Under the pieces are notes generated by a model that had not been told where the DNA came from, ran no database searches, and saw nothing but the letters and a program-made list of their open reading frames with translations. From Trichobilharzia szidati (Eukaryota; Platyhelminthes; Trematoda; Strigeidida; Schistosomatidae), in the NCBI GenBank assembly GCA_944472155.2, contig OX235274.1:39492052-39556051 (forward strand): a stretch of DNA of 64,000 nt, read 5' to 3'. Position 1 is the stretch's first letter, and each line of letters opens with the position of its first letter. Below are positions 35,531-46,709 of this stretch, piece by piece. A program made the position numbers and the translations under genes.

Positions 35531-35817
35531 TGCAAAATTCAAAGGGTGGAAGTGAATAATGGAGTAAAATGATGACTTAGTCAAACAACAATTAAGTGAA
35601 CCTGGAAATTAAATAGTGAGTTCAACTCAGAAGCTGAAAATTTCAAAACTAAATGGAGTATTTCACAACAGAACAAAACAATTACAGTTACCAGAGTATA
35701 TACCCTGTAGGTACAAATTCACTCTGTTGTTCCATCTTGTATTATATCTCTAGTCTCTCATGGTTTACTAACGAAATCTCAACCCCATTTTCCACTTATG
35801 TAGTTATACTATAAATA

Positions 35818-35957
35818 ACTCCATAATGGATAAGACTTTATTTTGATAAATCACATAGTGTTGTACAGTAATATTAATACAGTAAAAATATTATCAATAT
35901 AAAATCTTATCCATTATGGAGTTATACTCTACCACAGTGACCAAGTTTTATACTTAT
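35818..35957. mobile_element. 140-bp foldback insertion with 12-bp TSD
   Basis: Flanked by perfect duplications atactataaata at 35806-35817 and 35958-35969. The ends of the insert are inverted repeats (ctccataatggataagac on the left, cttatccattatggag on the right). Its sequence is two terminal pieces of PLE repeat family C, minus then plus. It has no coding capacity and interrupts repeat G. Confidence 0.78.
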
Positions 35958-36034
35958 ATACTATAAATAGTTAGCCTTTTACCACTGCATAATTCGTCCA
36001 ATTACATTATTTTTGGAATCATGTTGCTTATGCC

Positions 36035-36245
36035 TTCTCTGCGTCGGTGGCACAGTGGTTAGGATGCTCGCCGACCATGCATACGGTCCGGAGTTTACCC
36101 CTGGCTGACGCACACTTGATATCAATGGTCGGCCTGCAAAATTTGGGCTACTAATATCACATGCTGAAAATTCCACACTTGTATCAAAACTACGGTGTGG
36201 AATCAAGCTATAATCAAAAATCAAAAATAAACTCCAAGTCACTGT
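36035..36245 (+). mobile_element. SINE-E copy (tRNA-derived)
   Basis: Head gcgtcggtggcacagtgg with a diverged B box (gagtttacccctgg), then a body with gtcggcctgcaaaatttggg and an A-rich end. It interrupts repeat G. Confidence 0.7.
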
Positions 36246-36884
36246 GAAAATGAGTATGTTCACGAATTTTGTAACATATAATTTGATTTTGTTCAGAATG
36301 TACACAGTTGAAGCGAATTCACGAAATCAGACGAGCTGGTGAAAGCCTGCAAATATGTTCGTTGTTTCTTTATTCAGCCTAACAGAGGGAACGGGTTGTA
36401 TGAGACTCGAAAGATATCACTTATTCAAATTGACATTAGATAGTGGATTTTTATCAGAACCAACTTTATTACCATTATTATTTATTAGTTTTAACTCTCA
36501 CCGCCAAACAGTAATAATCACCAAGATCGGAATTAATTCTCTGTGCTGTTTTCAGGCTTTTTAGTTAAATTCCAAGCATTCTGTTTGGAATGTTGTAACT
36601 TGTTTTCTTTGTATTTTTCAATATCCAAATTTAGCAATATTCATTTTCATTTTCTCTTCGCTTTTATTCGTCATGCACGACTTGTTCATCACTGAGTTTT
36701 ATTTCATCGTTTCTGTCATTCTACAGGGATAGAAACGTTTTGATTCCCTAACCTATTTTTTTTCTAATTTTTAATTATTGTTCAGTATTTCCTACCAATG
36801 AGAAAATTTTCTTATGCAATATTGATACCAATAAATTTGAAAGTATAAACTAATCGATTACAGGTTTGATCGCAACCCGACATC

Positions 36885-37060
36885 AGTCAGAGAACCGCTA
36901 GGAAACCAATGAGTACTGGACAATTGTTTTGTCCTACTTTGTCCCTCTTCAGCGGTACACACTCACTGGGGTTGGAACTCAAGAGCTTTCATTTACAAGG
37001 TGAACTCGTAGACTATAAATCCTCTGGAATCCGATTCATTGAACCATGAATTACTACTTC
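36885..37060 (-). mobile_element. SINE-A copy with hammerhead
   Basis: Minus-strand copy with a CTGAAGA core (36913-36958) and a tRNA-like head to about 37060. Confidence 0.65.
36913..36958 (-). ncRNA. Hammerhead motif, SINE-A, diverged
   Basis: Minus strand: core CTGAAGA intact, stem II weakened (GGGA against GGAC), AAAA for GAAA, CAATTGTC then CAGTAC. Confidence 0.55.
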
Positions 37061-37559
37061 TGCCAATTTACTTTAGATTACGCAACCGTTTACAGTGTGT
37101 CACGTTTGCGTAAAGCAATACATCGCTAGCGGTTCTTATGCAAAACTAAGCCAACTGCTTTTCAAAGGCAGAGAGTGAAAGCCCCTTGAACATATTTCCT
37201 ACATATGTCGTATCGACGAAGCATTTCACATCTCGTTATTCTGGATCCATTAGTGACTCAGTATCGTGTAAAGACTCTGCACTTTGTGTGATTATATTTC
37301 TGCCTTTCTATTTCAATTTCAAATCAGTTTGTTTATGATGATATTACTCAAGATTTTAAGGAAAAGTCATAGTGGTGTATTTATATGAAATTATCATAGC
37401 TTTAGATGTGTTACTCAAATCATGTTAAGTGATATTTGTTATCTGTTACTATCTAAATAAAACATTCGTTTCTCCCATAGTATGTTTTATTAACTGTATT
37501 TACGAGTTTAGCCTTTTACTTATGCCAAGCATCTGCAACCAGAACCCATATATCACGGT

Positions 37560-38170
37560 TTTAACTCAGGAAACCAATCTCCGAGTTCTAACCTATCGGT
37601 TAGCAAAGCTCCCTTGAGTTACTCACAGTCGCAAAATGCCACAACGACAACAAAAAGATAGTTATTTGCCATAAAATCTGACGTACTATTCAACAATCAT
37701 AATACATCACAATGCAAAATCACCCTAACAATGCCGTTAGACAGCTACACAGATCCGGTGAATTCTCATGTACAAAGCAAGTGCTGTAAGACAAAATTAA
37801 TTCAACGAAATTCAACCGTAGGAAGTACCTGGGAAGCAAGAAGAATATTCCCAACAAGGTGGAATCAAACTCCATCAGCAAGAATCACACACCAAACAAT
37901 TAAACAAACGGTCCAAGGTCAGAATGACCTTCAATCAGTCAAACAAAATCACATCGTGAAACAACATACCATCAATACCATAATATAATCATAAAGAGAA
38001 ACATTTAAACTATAGGATTAAGTCAGGCGATGATATGCAAATGTCAGGTCAGTGATATACACTCTGGAAGAGAGCAGGATAATAATTACGAAGTTAGTTG
38101 GAATGTCAACATAAGTAGAAATATCGTAAATAGATCGTTCAAGAGGGATTTTTCAATTATTCCGTTACAC
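37560..38170 (+). repeat. Repeat X
   Basis: Third plus copy, leading directly into the left arm of the large inverted repeat. The ORF at 37731-37988 lies within it and is not a gene. Confidence 0.6.
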
Positions 38171-38176
38171 AAACTG

Positions 38177-38650
38177 TTTCTCTGAATTACTTAAATACAT
38201 AGATCAAAGAATGTTCCCCTTTTAAATAATCACCCTTATTCGTACATTAACAGCTTTCTTAGCTGGTTTTTCTACAGTCACAGAGCCGTAGAGATTCTTC
38301 TGACACTGTGATGTTTGTTGGTAGAAACAACTATAGCTTGTCTTTGGTAAATAGTAGAGTCAGACCAATGGACTACTTAAGGACTTAACGAAAGTTTTTG
38401 GTGCAGATGTCAATTGATGTTAATGCTGATTAATCTCATGATTAAGGGGACTTGTGTAAATGATATCTTGTAAATACTTATAAGACAAACTTATTCATAC
38501 TGAAGGAGAGTGTAATCAATCTCTAACTCCACTGGTAACTGCATTTTGACTACATTCTTTAGTCATCCATTTTAGTGATTTTCGCCCACTAAGAAATTTT
38601 CCAATCTTATAAACTATAACCCTTTTGAGTTGCTTTGTGAACATTTATTC
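38177..38650 (+). repeat. Left arm of a ~470-bp inverted repeat
   Basis: Matches 40735-41180 in reverse almost throughout, for example ctacagtcacagagccgtag here and ctacggctctgtgactgtag there. Between the arms lie a PLE 3' end (plus) and a CR1 endonuclease fragment (minus). Confidence 0.85.
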
Positions 38651-38699
38651 TTTCATATCAACGCATGTGGATAATTATGGAGACCAATTGGGTTAATGT

Positions 38700-39060
38700 C
38701 AAAATAGAGGAAACACCAAAAGTGCCAGAGAATTCCTGGAAGCCTGGTATTGAAATAAAGCAGCGATTAACAAACATGCTAATATAGACCAAATTTACCA
38801 GCTAATAAAAAATAAATCACATGACAAGAAAAATCAAATTACAAGTCAATAAAAGATGATCAGTACATATGTAAATAGACTACCAGTCACGAAGATGGTT
38901 GCCAGGAGACACAATTCTATCATTCATGGATAATTTAAATCAGTTCATTTTATGCTAAAACTTGCGCTGAAGATGTTGTCCAAAAAGACAACGAAAGCTT
39001 TGCAATTGAACCAATCAGCTTAGAGAACACAAGTGATTGCAAATCATCCAGCTGAGCTAC
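38700..39060 (+). mobile_element. Penelope-like element 3' end (subfamily 1)
   Basis: AREFLEAWY, INKHANIDQIYQLIKNKSHD and then non-coding sequence with LALKMLSKKTTKALQLNQ, the translated face of the terminal hammerhead segment (38962-39005). It lies inside the big inverted repeat. Confidence 0.7.
38962..39005 (+). ncRNA. Hammerhead ribozyme of PLE subfamily 1 terminal repeat
   Basis: Stem I is TTGCG (38962-38966) with TGCAA (39001-39005), including one G-U. The core is CTGAAGA followed by one extra T. Stem II is GTTGTC (38975-38980) with GACAAC (38987-38992), perfect. GAAA (38993-38996) leads to a two-pair stem III (AG with CT). The predicted site is after T39000. The only departure from the consensus is the extra base after the core. 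Confidence 0.7.
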
Positions 39061-39199
39061 AAATATTCTCTATTGTTTAAAAATGATCACTCACGTGACT
39101 AGAAGAATCAGGTCCAATCATGTTAGCTTGTTGCATTATAAAAGATCAATTTGAAGTATTTACATCAGAATAAGCATCATTGGAAATTTGTTTTTTGCT

Positions 39200-40380
39200 T
39201 GTAATTTGATTAAAATGTTTTCAAACGTTAGAAGCATTCTTACATGATAAGAATTTTTGATCATATATTTCATTTAGTCTTTTCATTTCGGACTCTATCA
39301 ACGAGTTTATTCTTCGAACACCGACATTATCATGTGATTTACACAAATTCTCTTTTTCTCTTCTAAGCATTTTTATTTGTGGAGAAGAGATCCTATCGAA
39401 TCTCGTGAGCAGTGTTTCATTAGGACAGTAAATATCCTAAGAGAACTTGAGATAGGGGTGATATTAGAGATAGTAACGTCTGACACTTCATCAACGAATA
39501 GGTCCCAGACAGTATCATGCAACATACACCTTAGTGCTTGAATATTGTCAACTGGATAGAATCGTTCTTAGACTTCCTTTGTTAGGTGAACATAAGCCCT
39601 TCTGTATAACTTTCCTTACACTTTCGGTAAAATACGAATAATGCAATGGTCAGAATTCAGCGATGGAGCTCTTCTTCGCACCTCGTATATGTCACTATCA
39701 CTTATGAAAACCGGGTCTAGGGTTTTGTCCGGACAAGTGTTGGATTTGACAAGGTTCTCGTGACCAAGTGATGTCAGAAAGCTGTGATCACATGAATTGA
39801 AGTCCCCACAGACTATCGACAAGGAATTTCCAAAAATAAGAGCAACAAATTCAGTGAATTCGTCAACGAAGTTAGATATATCAGAGGAACTGCAGTCTTG
39901 AGTCATACAGACACTTGTTATGTATATATATTATAAGAAGATTTACTTAAGTGCTTTGGATGACACCTAACAGTGACACGGTCGATATTGTCACTGGAAA
40001 AAATTATAACATACATGATTAGATGTAGACCACTTTGTATAAATAGAAGTGGCTGCCCCTCCACCAAGTTTCTTCTTTAAACTTTGTCTCTCTCGAAGGA
40101 AAACATTATATCCATTTAGTGAGATTAGATTGTCATATTGCTGGTGAAGTCAAGTCTCTTGTCTAGGTAAAACACCAGCATTTCGATACACATTTGAGGA
40201 TATTCGAGACTGGAGATAGTCCACTTTGTTAGGCAGAGACCTGCAGTTAGTACTAACAACTTTGGGGACAGTCATATTATTAATTTCTGCACGTTTTAAT
40301 GCATGCTGCAAACCACAGTGATGTTTTTTCTCAAATTTTGAGGATGACTGAACGCGATAGGTGGGATAGATTTTAAAAAT
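39200..40380 (-). pseudogene. CR1-type LINE endonuclease fragment (decayed)
   Basis: On the minus strand, TVPKVVSTNCRSLPNKVDYLQ (40150-40485 frame) is the start of an APE-type endonuclease domain as in CR1/jockey ORF2. The piece at 39616-39906 holds IVCGDFNSCDH (the GDFN motif) and LNSDHCIIR (the catalytic SDH motif near the domain end). Further 3', around 39300-39400, FDRISSPQIKMLRREKENL resembles the linker before the RT. Frameshifts and stops separate the pieces, and no RT follows. The fragment sits at the centre of a large inverted repeat (arms 38177-38650 and 40735-41180). Confidence 0.75.
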
Positions 40381-40431
40381 ACGCAATTGTAAATTTTGAA
40401 TTATTTGTGTTCTGTGAGCTGGTTGGTTTGA

Positions 40432-40475
40432 TTGCGATGTTTTTGTCATGCTTCTGAACAACATCTTCAGCGCAA
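40432..40475 (-). ncRNA. Hammerhead remnant, PLE subfamily 1
   Basis: Minus strand: perfect stem I TTGCG/CGCAA and core CTGAAGA. GAAA has become AAAA and stem II is partly broken (GTTGTT with CATGAC). Probably inactive. Confidence 0.6.
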
Positions 40476-40734
40476 GTTTCAGCATAAAATCAACTGATTA
40501 AAATCCTCCATTCAATTATAAATAATACGATTTGGAGACATTTGTCATTGAATGAAACAAAAATATCTGAGCCAATCGGAGCAAAATTTAAGTTGATGGA
40601 AACTGGTATATTTTGTTAGCCCAAAACAGAAGCAGGTCACCTGGTTTCTGTCGATGGTTATATGCTTTCATAGTAGAATATGGGAGGAGAACACAGAAAA
40701 CAGGAAAACCCTAATAAACAAAATTAGCTTGTAG

Positions 40735-41180
40735 GTTCAAAAAGCAACTCAAAAGGGTTATAGTTTATAAGATTGAAAAATTTCTTTGTGGGCAAAAATC
40801 ACTAGAATGGATGACTAAAGAATGTAGTCAAAATGCAGTTACCAGTGGAGTTAGAGATTGATTACACTCTCCTTCAGTATGAATAAGTTTGGCTTATAAG
40901 TATTTACAAGATATCATTTACACAGTTCCCCTTACTCATGAGATTAATCAGCATTAACATCAACTGACATCTGCACCAAAAACTTCCGTGAAGTCCTTAA
41001 GTAGTCCATTGGTCTGACTCTACTATTTACCAAAGACAAGCTATAGTTGTTTCTACCAACAAACATTACAGTGTCAGAAGAATCTCTACGGCTCTGTGAC
41101 TGTAGAAGAACCAGCTAAGAAAGATGTTAATGTACTAACTTTCTTTGATCTATGTATTTGAGTAATTCAGAGAAACAGTA
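40735..41180 (-). repeat. Right arm of the ~470-bp inverted repeat
   Basis: Reverse complement of the left arm with scattered substitutions and small indels. No coding frame. Confidence 0.85.
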
Positions 41181-41204
41181 TGTGTACTGGAATAATTGAA
41201 TAAT

Positions 41205-41475
41205 CCCTCTTGAACGATCTATTTGCAATATTTTTACTTATTTAGACATTCCAAATAACTTTGTATTTATTATCCTTTTTGTGTGCGTTTTAATGCACAC
41301 TGCCGACCACAGTGGTTGTTTTTCTTATATTTTGTAGACGACTCAACGCGATGGGTAGGCAAAATCTTGAAAATGCGCCATTATAAATTAGGAATTATTC
41401 GTTTTCTTTTGAGCCAGTTGTTTTGATTGCGATCTTTTTGTCGTCTTTCTGAACAACTTGTTCAATGGTGTAGAC
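41205..41475 (-). repeat. Repeat X end plus PLE subfamily 1 terminal segment
   Basis: Minus copy: the end of X (aatccctcttgaacgatc on plus) followed by the subfamily 1 terminal segment with a degenerate hammerhead (about 41427-41470). It mirrors the plus copy on the other side of the inverted repeat. Confidence 0.6.
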
Positions 41476-41500
41476 ACCATTACTCACTGGGGAATGCGGA

Positions 41501-41552
41501 TACATCCCTCCAGCGTGTCCCAAATTGGACGAGACGTGCATCCTAGAATTCT
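41501..41552 (+). ncRNA. Remnant of an S-alpha-type Schistosoma hammerhead
   Basis: The run tacatccctccag, GTCC, loop CAAATT, GGAC, GAGACG, gcatc, ctag follows the order of the published Schistosoma S-alpha ribozyme (TACATCCAG, CTGATGA, GTCC, CAAATA, GGAC, GAAACG, GTC, CTGGA). Most of the CTGATGA core is deleted and GAAA reads GAGA, so it is inactive. Body sequence of the element may run to about 41760. Confidence 0.55.
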
Positions 41553-42419
41553 CTTCCAATCATCACCAATCAGTTAACTTCAAGTTAAATGACCAAAACT
41601 TGTCGATGCACCTGCACAAGATGCTGACATATCAACCTGACACCAAACATCTCGGTCCAATCAATCGATGGGGAGAATGTAAAAATGAATTAAAACTAGT
41701 GGTGATAAGTTTGTTCGCCAATTGTATTCATCAACTCCTTATATCTCTAAGAATACTATGAATGCCATATCCTTGCCCAGTTCATTTACATTAAAAAGAG
41801 CAAACATAAAATTAATTCTGTTCTAGTGTTTCACAGAACGCATATCCTGAAGTATGATATTCATCGAGTTGATGGGTTTAAATGTCAGTCATGGGTTACT
41901 GAAATACATAACATCAGATAAATAGTCTATGTCTGGAAAAAACAAAACCCAGAATGAGGGAAAATGTTATTATATATTATCCAGGATTTGATATGTTTTT
42001 TTTCAATCAGATATGAATACAACCCATGTTTGGTTGAACATTCTTCCCTCAACAGGGAAGGATACTGTTTCATCAGATGCATGGAAATTAGGAGAACTGA
42101 AGATGTATTCTTTTTTTCATGGGTGTATCATAATTAAACATTTGATTACTGATAAAAATGAAAGAGGATCAGGGCGAAATATTCATTTTATTGGTCTAAA
42201 ATTAAGACTATACTTAAGAATTTATCAGAAGTTCTATATAGTAAGTAGAATGAAGATGTAGGCTTTTCTGGAAACTGTTACAATAAAATCGAAGTGAATG
42301 GAAACAAAATGAAAACGAAATAAAGTGTTTCTGAGAGCAAAAAGGATATGAAAAATGTTTGAAAATTGAATGTTTTGGGGAGAACTTTGCTCATTATTGT
42401 AGTAAAGTGTTCTAATTTT

Positions 42420-43505
42420 CAAACTTGTAGTAGGACTAAGTAGAACAAAAAAAGACTTAAATGATGAAATAAAACAGATAGAAGAGGCGTTGGTGTTAAA
42501 TAACTATCCTATAAAATTCATTAGGAAGATCAGTAAAGACCAAAAGCAAAATAAAAACAATGGTGAAACTAGTAATGATAACATAAATAAGAGAGAATAT
42601 AAGGCATCGACTGTTATACCATATAAGGAGGGGACATCTGAGACCCTGTCTACGTATGATTCTCAATAAAGCAGTAATTAGGGTGGCATTCAAACCTACA
42701 AACTCACTCAGCTAGGGCAAGCTCTGCAGGTTAAAGAACGCTGTTGACCCAATTAAACAAAATAACATAATTTACAAAATACCTTGCAATGACTATGAGT
42801 TAAGTCAACTACATAGGTCAAACTAGTAGATCGCGGGTAGTCAGATTGTCGGAACATAAGAATTTAGCTAAGGCAAAAATAGTTGACCCCGAGAAGATGA
42901 CTAATTTAGAAAAAAGCTCAGCGATTGCACTTCACGCATTAACACACAACCACACAATAGGGTGGGAAAGGGTTAAGATTCTAAGAATTGATCCATGTAG
43001 GTGGAGAGAGAGATTGATTACTGAATCATGGTTCATTGAGTCTCCCTACACCCAACACATGCAACAGAAATGACTCAATGCAAATACCAGAGATGTGGAA
43101 GATATTATTACCACCGGTCAAATCAGAGGAGGATAATAAATAATCTCAAAATTCTTTTTCAATTCAAGCACATCACAACATGCTGACAAGTTACTTATTT
43201 TGACTATAAAACACTCGTCTTATTTCCCATCTGATTGTAACTAATCAACAACACTCATATTATAATTTCTGAATGTACATTATCCCAAATTGATTTTTAT
43301 TCAAATATCTAATCGATTCCACACATGTATATACATGAAGGAAAAGTTGTGTGAGTAGCTTAATATGATTGTAAGCAATAATTTGTGCTCGAAATGTGGT
43401 CACCAGTTAGTATTACTGTATAACACTGTGTAATTTATCAAAATAAAATCTTATCTATGATGGAGTTATACTCTACCACATTGCCCAAGTTCTATACTTA
43501 TATCA
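42420..43505 (+). mobile_element. Penelope-like element 3' half (same subfamily as 61 kb)
   Basis: This parallels the 61-62.5 kb element nearly base for base: VLNNYPIKFIRKISK (42490 on), IYKIP..DCELS, and the 42846-43073 frame with LSEHKNLAKAK, LEKSSAIALHALTHNHTIGWERVKI and RWRERLITESWF. After the stop comes a non-coding stretch and the pseudo-LTR, ending near 43505 with taccacattgcccaagttc. A hammerhead-like segment is at 43360-43408. I found no left inverted arm for this copy. Confidence 0.8.
43360..43408 (+). ncRNA. Hammerhead-like remnant, PLE terminal repeat family C
   Basis: Diverged copy: ATGATTGT core segment, GTGCTC, GAAATGTGGTC, ACCAG. Located 3' of the 42.8 kb endonuclease frame. 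Confidence 0.4.
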
Positions 43506-43819
43506 AACTTGTAAACGTTTCATATTTTTCTTACTTTAATGTTCTACTTGAGAATAAGTACCTAAATGAAGGGTACGTCATACATACCAACACTCTGTGC
43601 CCGTCGACAGTGGGTACTCTGAGCATTACAGCTACGCTTTCATTGATTATTCAAAGCAAAATAAATTGAGTCATAGGTAACAGGATTTTCAGTCTGGACA
43701 TATATGACTCAGATATTAAATGATATTGGCAATGTGTTTCCACTGTCTTGCTGAACGATAGAAAAAGATTGCTGCTTGCATTTATTGATATCACTCACTC
43801 AAAATTCTATGCTTTTGTG

Positions 43820-44600
43820 TGTCACATAAATTTGAGAAATTGAAGGCGAAAGCCAACAAGCTGCCAGAAGAGCCAGGCAGCAAAGACAGGATTTCAAGTA
43901 AACATAGAGAGAATGGAGATGGTGAAAATAACCAACAGACGACAGCAAGCACTGATCACCTTCAACGGAAGAAATCTGAAAGGTGTCACTTTCTTTACGC
44001 ATCTAGCAAGCATTACTTAACTACAATCGGTCGCATGTATTAGGATGTCAAAACTAGAGTCAGAAAGGCAAGGCAGACATTCATCTCTCTAAAATCAATT
44101 TGGAAATCAGCTGCACTCAGCATTAATAATAAAATTCGATTTTGTAATACGAATTTTAAGTCATTCAGTCTTTCTATATGGATCAGAAACATGGTGCCCG
44201 CGTCATAGAAAGTATTTCCAACAGGCGATGGCAGAGTATTACTAAAAGCTGCTTTCGTTGGCTCCATAATGAAGATCACACAGCCATTCAGAAGGAATTA
44301 GCAAAAGGAAACTCTATAAACAAACCAGTCAAGAACCGACTGCTCAACAAATATGATGAAGAAAATGAAGATGGGTTGGACAAATGCTGAGAAAGCCATC
44401 AAATGACATAAGTCAGCCATCAAGTGGAACCCGAATGGAAACGACTGCTGAGTGACATGGGGGAAATCATGTGAGGAGGAGTTGAAAGCTTTTGGGCAAT
44501 CTTGAAGGCAGCTAAAGAGGACAACAGAAAACAGGGTGAAATGGAGATGCGCTGTTCGACCACTCTGTCCCACTTAGAACCCAAGGCGATAATTAAAATG
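43820..44600 (+). mobile_element. RTE/SR2-like LINE 3' end, longer copy
   Basis: In order: a piece with TTASTDHLQRKKSERCHF, then DVKTRVRKARQTFISLKSIW, then the palm-to-C-terminus remnants (FPTGDGRVLLKAAF), and the family tail with ccacttagaacccaaggcgataat. Several frameshifts are present. It is one of the longest of eight RTE 3' pieces here. Confidence 0.7.
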
Positions 44601-44814
44601 AAATTTGAAGTTTAGTCCAAATTCACATTACCCTTTGTGTAAGTCAGCTGATGATTCTTCTGTAAAGCGAAAATATTACGCAATGCTAATTATTCGAAAT
44701 GTCAGCTTCTGCTGTCAATTTATCTACTACAACTATGTGCTGTACAGCGCAATTATACAAAACATCAGTAAATTCATGTCTACATTGCGTCATAGATAAT
44801 ATGATGTTTTGAAA

Positions 44815-44925
44815 CATCACCAGTAAATAATACTGTATAGCACTGTGAGACTTCATCAAATAAATTTAGTTTATGATGGAATTATACTCTACTACAATGC
44901 CCAAGTTCTATTCTTATATTCATGT
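44815..44925 (+). repeat. Solo end of PLE terminal repeat family C
   Basis: aaataatactgtatagcactgtgagac followed in order by tatgatggaattatactcta and aatgcccaagttctattc matches the ends at 43.4-43.5 and 3.0 kb. The hammerhead part is lost. Confidence 0.6.
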
Positions 44926-45759
44926 CCATATACTTTATTATTTTTAAATATATAAACATGCCATATATATATATATGTACTTATATACATTGAAGTAAAG
45001 CAAAAGCCCTGTACAGACTCAAGAAAGCAAATCACCATGTTCTAAGCGTACTTTAACTGCTCACTATTTAAAGAAGGATGGAAACCACCTTAATGACTTG
45101 AAATGTTTATTTATTCAAAGTTGTATCACCTGAATCGAGTGGAGAATTTTCACAGAAAACTACACAAAGCACTATCTTTATGTCAGACTATAGACGAGAT
45201 ATTAATTTGCAATCTGATCATTGCGATAACGAGTGTCAAGTTTTTTAATAAATAAAACAACACGTATCCCCAGGCTTTGTATTCTTTTTTCACACATGCC
45301 AGTGCCATATTCAAATGACAGTTAATGCTCTCATATTCAAATTTCACAGCGATAGTGATGTGAGTTGTTTTCCAACCAGGCGTCTCGTTTTTAGCGTGTT
45401 TGATGCTTAACTTAACGTCCTTTGATTCAGATATTTCAAAAGCTATCAATGCTATCAATGACTTTAAAACTAATTCCACTTAATCTTAGGAATTTTCATC
45501 AATTGATTGAAGATAACCATTAGAAGTTCAAAATACTGTTTGATGAAAAAGGAATATGCTTTTCGACAGAATCACCGACACGACCATAATATTTGAAGAA
45601 ATGTTGATAATTACCAAACAAATGGAGTTTTAAATTGCATTAAATCAACAGTGTCGAAAGATTACATTGGAAAAGGATGAGTAATAAATAATATGCATTG
45701 ATATAACATTAAACTGACTAACATAGAAATCAGGGGAATTAAAGGAAAATTTATGAATT

Positions 45760-46700
45760 TATAGGTTCGACAGCAGGTCACACTAGTAACAGCGGCCAGA
45801 TAGACTTGTTTCTTTTCGTACATAGAGATCTGGCTGAGTTAAGCTAATTGCAATGGCCTCTACCGTTTGCAGTGTTTGGTATCTAGAGACCTTTGGTAAT
45901 TTATTCGATAGCCGGTAGATGGTAAAGAAACACTCGTATATGTTAGCTAACTTTATGGCCTGTTAACGATTTTAACTACACCTTCATTTAGCCGCACTGA
46001 CAGAGCATGAACAGCTAACTTCCTAGGGCAACGGACAATGTAACTAGCTCCACAGGAGCAGTTGAATTGATAAATATAATTAGAGTTGGCTAGCCCAGAT
46101 ACTTCATCGTTCAGTTTCGGATCCACAAGTGGTTGTAAGGAAAATACAAGCTGCAGATAACCGGAATTAAACGTTGTTTGAATCGATTTCCTCAACTTTT
46201 TGGTTATAATTTTGTCTCATGGTATATTACCTTTGAATTGTATTCATGTATATATATAAAGGCTTCTTGTTATGGGACACAGAAGAATTCTTTTCTACTT
46301 TCTTGGTCATGTGTTTGCTGATGAACTTTTCAGGGTAACCGTTTTCTCCTAACGTATTGTATACAACCTTATCTTTGTCTTCAGTTGGATATTCTGAGCA
46401 AATAGCTTTGACCCTATAGATGAGGGTCTTTACCAGAATTCTTTTATACTGGAGTGGAACCAACGTGTGTATTGACTGGTTCAAGTACCTTTCTTAAGCC
46501 AAATTTGTATGCTACAATCTGGACTTCTTGTCAGAAGGTTATCTAAACAGTAATAATACTTCGGGATTCTTCTTCACACTTGAATTTGATAGCCAAATAT
46601 ACTTCAAGGAGTTCAGATATTATGGCTTTCCTGTCGAAATCATTTATCACAAAGGATGAGTTTACCATTCACATACCAGCAATAAAGTAAGAATTTTGTG
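45760..46700 (-). mobile_element. Penelope-like element fragment (subfamily 2)
   Basis: Minus-strand pieces in order: a degenerate RT-end region near 46500-46680, then LVPLQYKRILVKTLIYRVKAIC with GENGYPEKFISKHM (46227-46484), then LRKSIQTTFNSGYLQLVFSLQP (start LRK across the junction), and NYIYQFNCSCGASYIVRCPRK, the GIY-YIG start with its Cys pair (45953-46195). RLNEGVVKIVN follows. Two frames hold most of the sequence, so relatively few lesions separate it from a full C-terminal half. Confidence 0.8.
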
Positions 46701-46709
46701 ATAAAGTTG

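Larger units (their letters stand above)
35715..36410 (+). repeat. Repeat G with two nested insertions
   Basis: Same order as the 31.78 kb copy but interrupted first by the 140-bp foldback (35818-35957) and then by SINE-E (36035-36245). Repeat G is therefore older than both. Confidence 0.65.

Noticed and set aside
45183..45479. 98-codon minus-strand ORF, considered as a host exon or transposon piece
   Set aside because: No recognisable domain, no paired splice sites in frame, no repeat relation. Not enough to call.
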